Made by a program: the position numbers and the translations under genes. Shown piece by piece: positions 63,222-64,000 of a stretch of 64,000 nucleotides of DNA. The notes beneath the pieces were generated by a model. The model searched no databases and was not told the DNA's origin. It was given only the letters and a program-made list of their open reading frames with translations. Within the stretch, counting starts at the first letter, position 1; every line of letters starts with the position of its first letter. Source of the stretch: Fasciola hepatica (lineage: Eukaryota > Platyhelminthes > Trematoda > Plagiorchiida > Fasciolidae); assembly GCA_948099385.1 (NCBI GenBank), contig CANUEZ040000165.1, forward strand, positions 6,956,501 through 7,020,500, written 5' to 3'.

Positions 63222-63960
63222 CTATGTTGATTCTCCCATAGCGCCGACGTAACACGATTTCCTACGCGCCTTCCTTAGTCTTAGTGTGACCCTTAGGACT
63301 ACATGATCACTTTTTCCAAGTGGCTCTTCCCACTTAATTTCCTTAACGTCATGATGGTGCCGCGTTATGATTAAGTCAAGGAGAGACGGGTGCTGTCCAC
63401 CTCTGTGTCTAGTGGCCTGTGTCACGTTGCGTAAGTGCATGTGACTGGACCCACTGCTGAAACTTGTCGCCCGTTGATCCGCTTGGTGCCATCCCGCTTT
63501 CCCAGTTAATTTCGGGTAGGTTGAGATCCCCTAATAAGATGAACTCCTTTGTCTGTGCCAGCAACGCATCCAGCATTTGCAAGAGCTCAACGTCTTCCTC
63601 GTCTGTGGCTAGCGGTGCCCTGTAGATACAGATAATGCATACTGTACGCCCCCTCGATCCTGATAAAGCAGGATCTGGCCTGTACATTGCCGGAGATTAA
63701 GTTGAACGGAGCCTCCCAATGGCCTATGTCGCTCCGTATTAGAAGTGCCACTCCGCCCCCTGCCTTCCATCTGTTCTATCCTGTCTGTAGGCAGCGTATC
63801 CCTGGAAGCGCATGTCAGTATATGGCTTTATCCAAGTTTCCGTCAACGCAACGACATCAGACTCTGCGATCCTAGCCGTCAACTCCCCTCTTTTTCCCGG
63901 GAGACTGCAGGTGTTGGTGTACCATATTGACGGTTCCCTGGTCCTCGTTACTGACTTCAT
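63222..63960 (-). pseudogene. CR1-like endonuclease, frameshifted
   Basis: Three overlapping frames give the domain in order. 63960-63739: WYTNTCSLPGKRGELTARIA and VVALTETWI, the first two catalytic motifs. 63687-63409: VCIICIYRAPLATDEEDVEL and LLGDLNLPEINW. 63440-63222: LLDLIITRHHHDVKEIKWEE then PLGKSDHVVL, the final SDH motif. At least two frameshifts separate them. All key residues survive, so the damage is recent. Confidence 0.85.
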
Positions 63961-64000
63961 TGCTAATTCTAGGGCTAGGGTATCCTCGGGCGCAATCTCC

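Larger units (their letters stand above)
61130..64000 (-). mobile_element. CR1-like LINE, large, 5' end cut by window
   Basis: Minus-strand LINE: endonuclease pieces (63960-63222), linker (63135-62854), RT plus C-terminal domain (62924-61212) and a 3' UTR of about 80 bases. It is the best-preserved CR1-like copy in the window, with few frameshifts, all in the endonuclease/linker part. It reads as the same broad clade as the ruins at 3.5, 42.2 and 48.9 kb but is better conserved. Confidence 0.9.

Noticed and set aside
1..64000. CRISPR arrays, prophage, plasmid or bacterial operons
   Set aside because: No regularly spaced short repeats, no bacterial gene layout, and spliced animal genes with eukaryotic transposons throughout.

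Overview
This is eukaryotic, intron-containing DNA dense in transposable elements. By eye the G+C is in the mid-40s percent. It looks like a digenean trematode (fluke): SR2-like RTE and CR1-like LINEs, a CsRn1-type Ty3/Gypsy element, Penelope elements, and a host gene with four tiny 5' introns followed by large TE-filled 3' introns. The composition seems too GC-rich for Schistosoma, so a liver- or lung-fluke-like genome is my inference. There is no bacterial gene, operon or CRISPR array.

Host gene. One host gene can be rebuilt: a minus-strand, 11-exon MFSD11 (UNC93-like major facilitator) gene running from 35075 down to 20015. All exon phases join into 442 codons plus a stop. Exons 1-5 sit within 0.7 kb. 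Exons 6-11 are spread over 12 kb by introns holding RTE LINE copies and tRNA-derived SINEs. No single ORF exceeds about 110 codons, so ORF calling alone misses it.

Left side (1-20 kb). In order: a dead SR2-like RTE (1-3150, -); a dead CR1-like LINE (3.55-5.9 kb, +); a Tc1/mariner remnant (6.4-9.26 kb) split by a Penelope-like element (6862-8850) with a 12-bp target duplication and 307-bp inverted terminal repeats; a second Penelope fragment (9.9-10.3 kb, -); a complete but decayed CsRn1-type LTR retrotransposon (11035-16634) whose LTRs are still about 98.5% identical; and an unassigned stretch with a long hairpin at 19.2 kb.

Middle (35-50 kb). Upstream of MFSD11 lie a (TAA)n microsatellite, LINE scraps, two joined RTE copies (36.5-42.1 kb, +), a second CR1-like ruin (42.2-44.3 kb), a CACTA-like miniature element (44.5 kb), a nearly intact RTE LINE (45.28-48.9 kb, -), a CR1 fragment and a third SINE.

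Right side (51-64 kb). The most striking structure is an 8.3-kb near-perfect palindrome (52163-60490). It carries two head-to-head copies of a CACTA/EnSpm (TNP2-like) transposase gene plus a second, accessory gene. It is bounded by inverted CCCATGTAGCA / TGCTACATGGG ends and sits inside a diverged pair of outer arms ending in the same motif. The window ends in a large CR1-like LINE (61.1-64.0 kb, -).

Apart from MFSD11, every recognisable coding stretch belongs to a mobile element, and most are inactivated.
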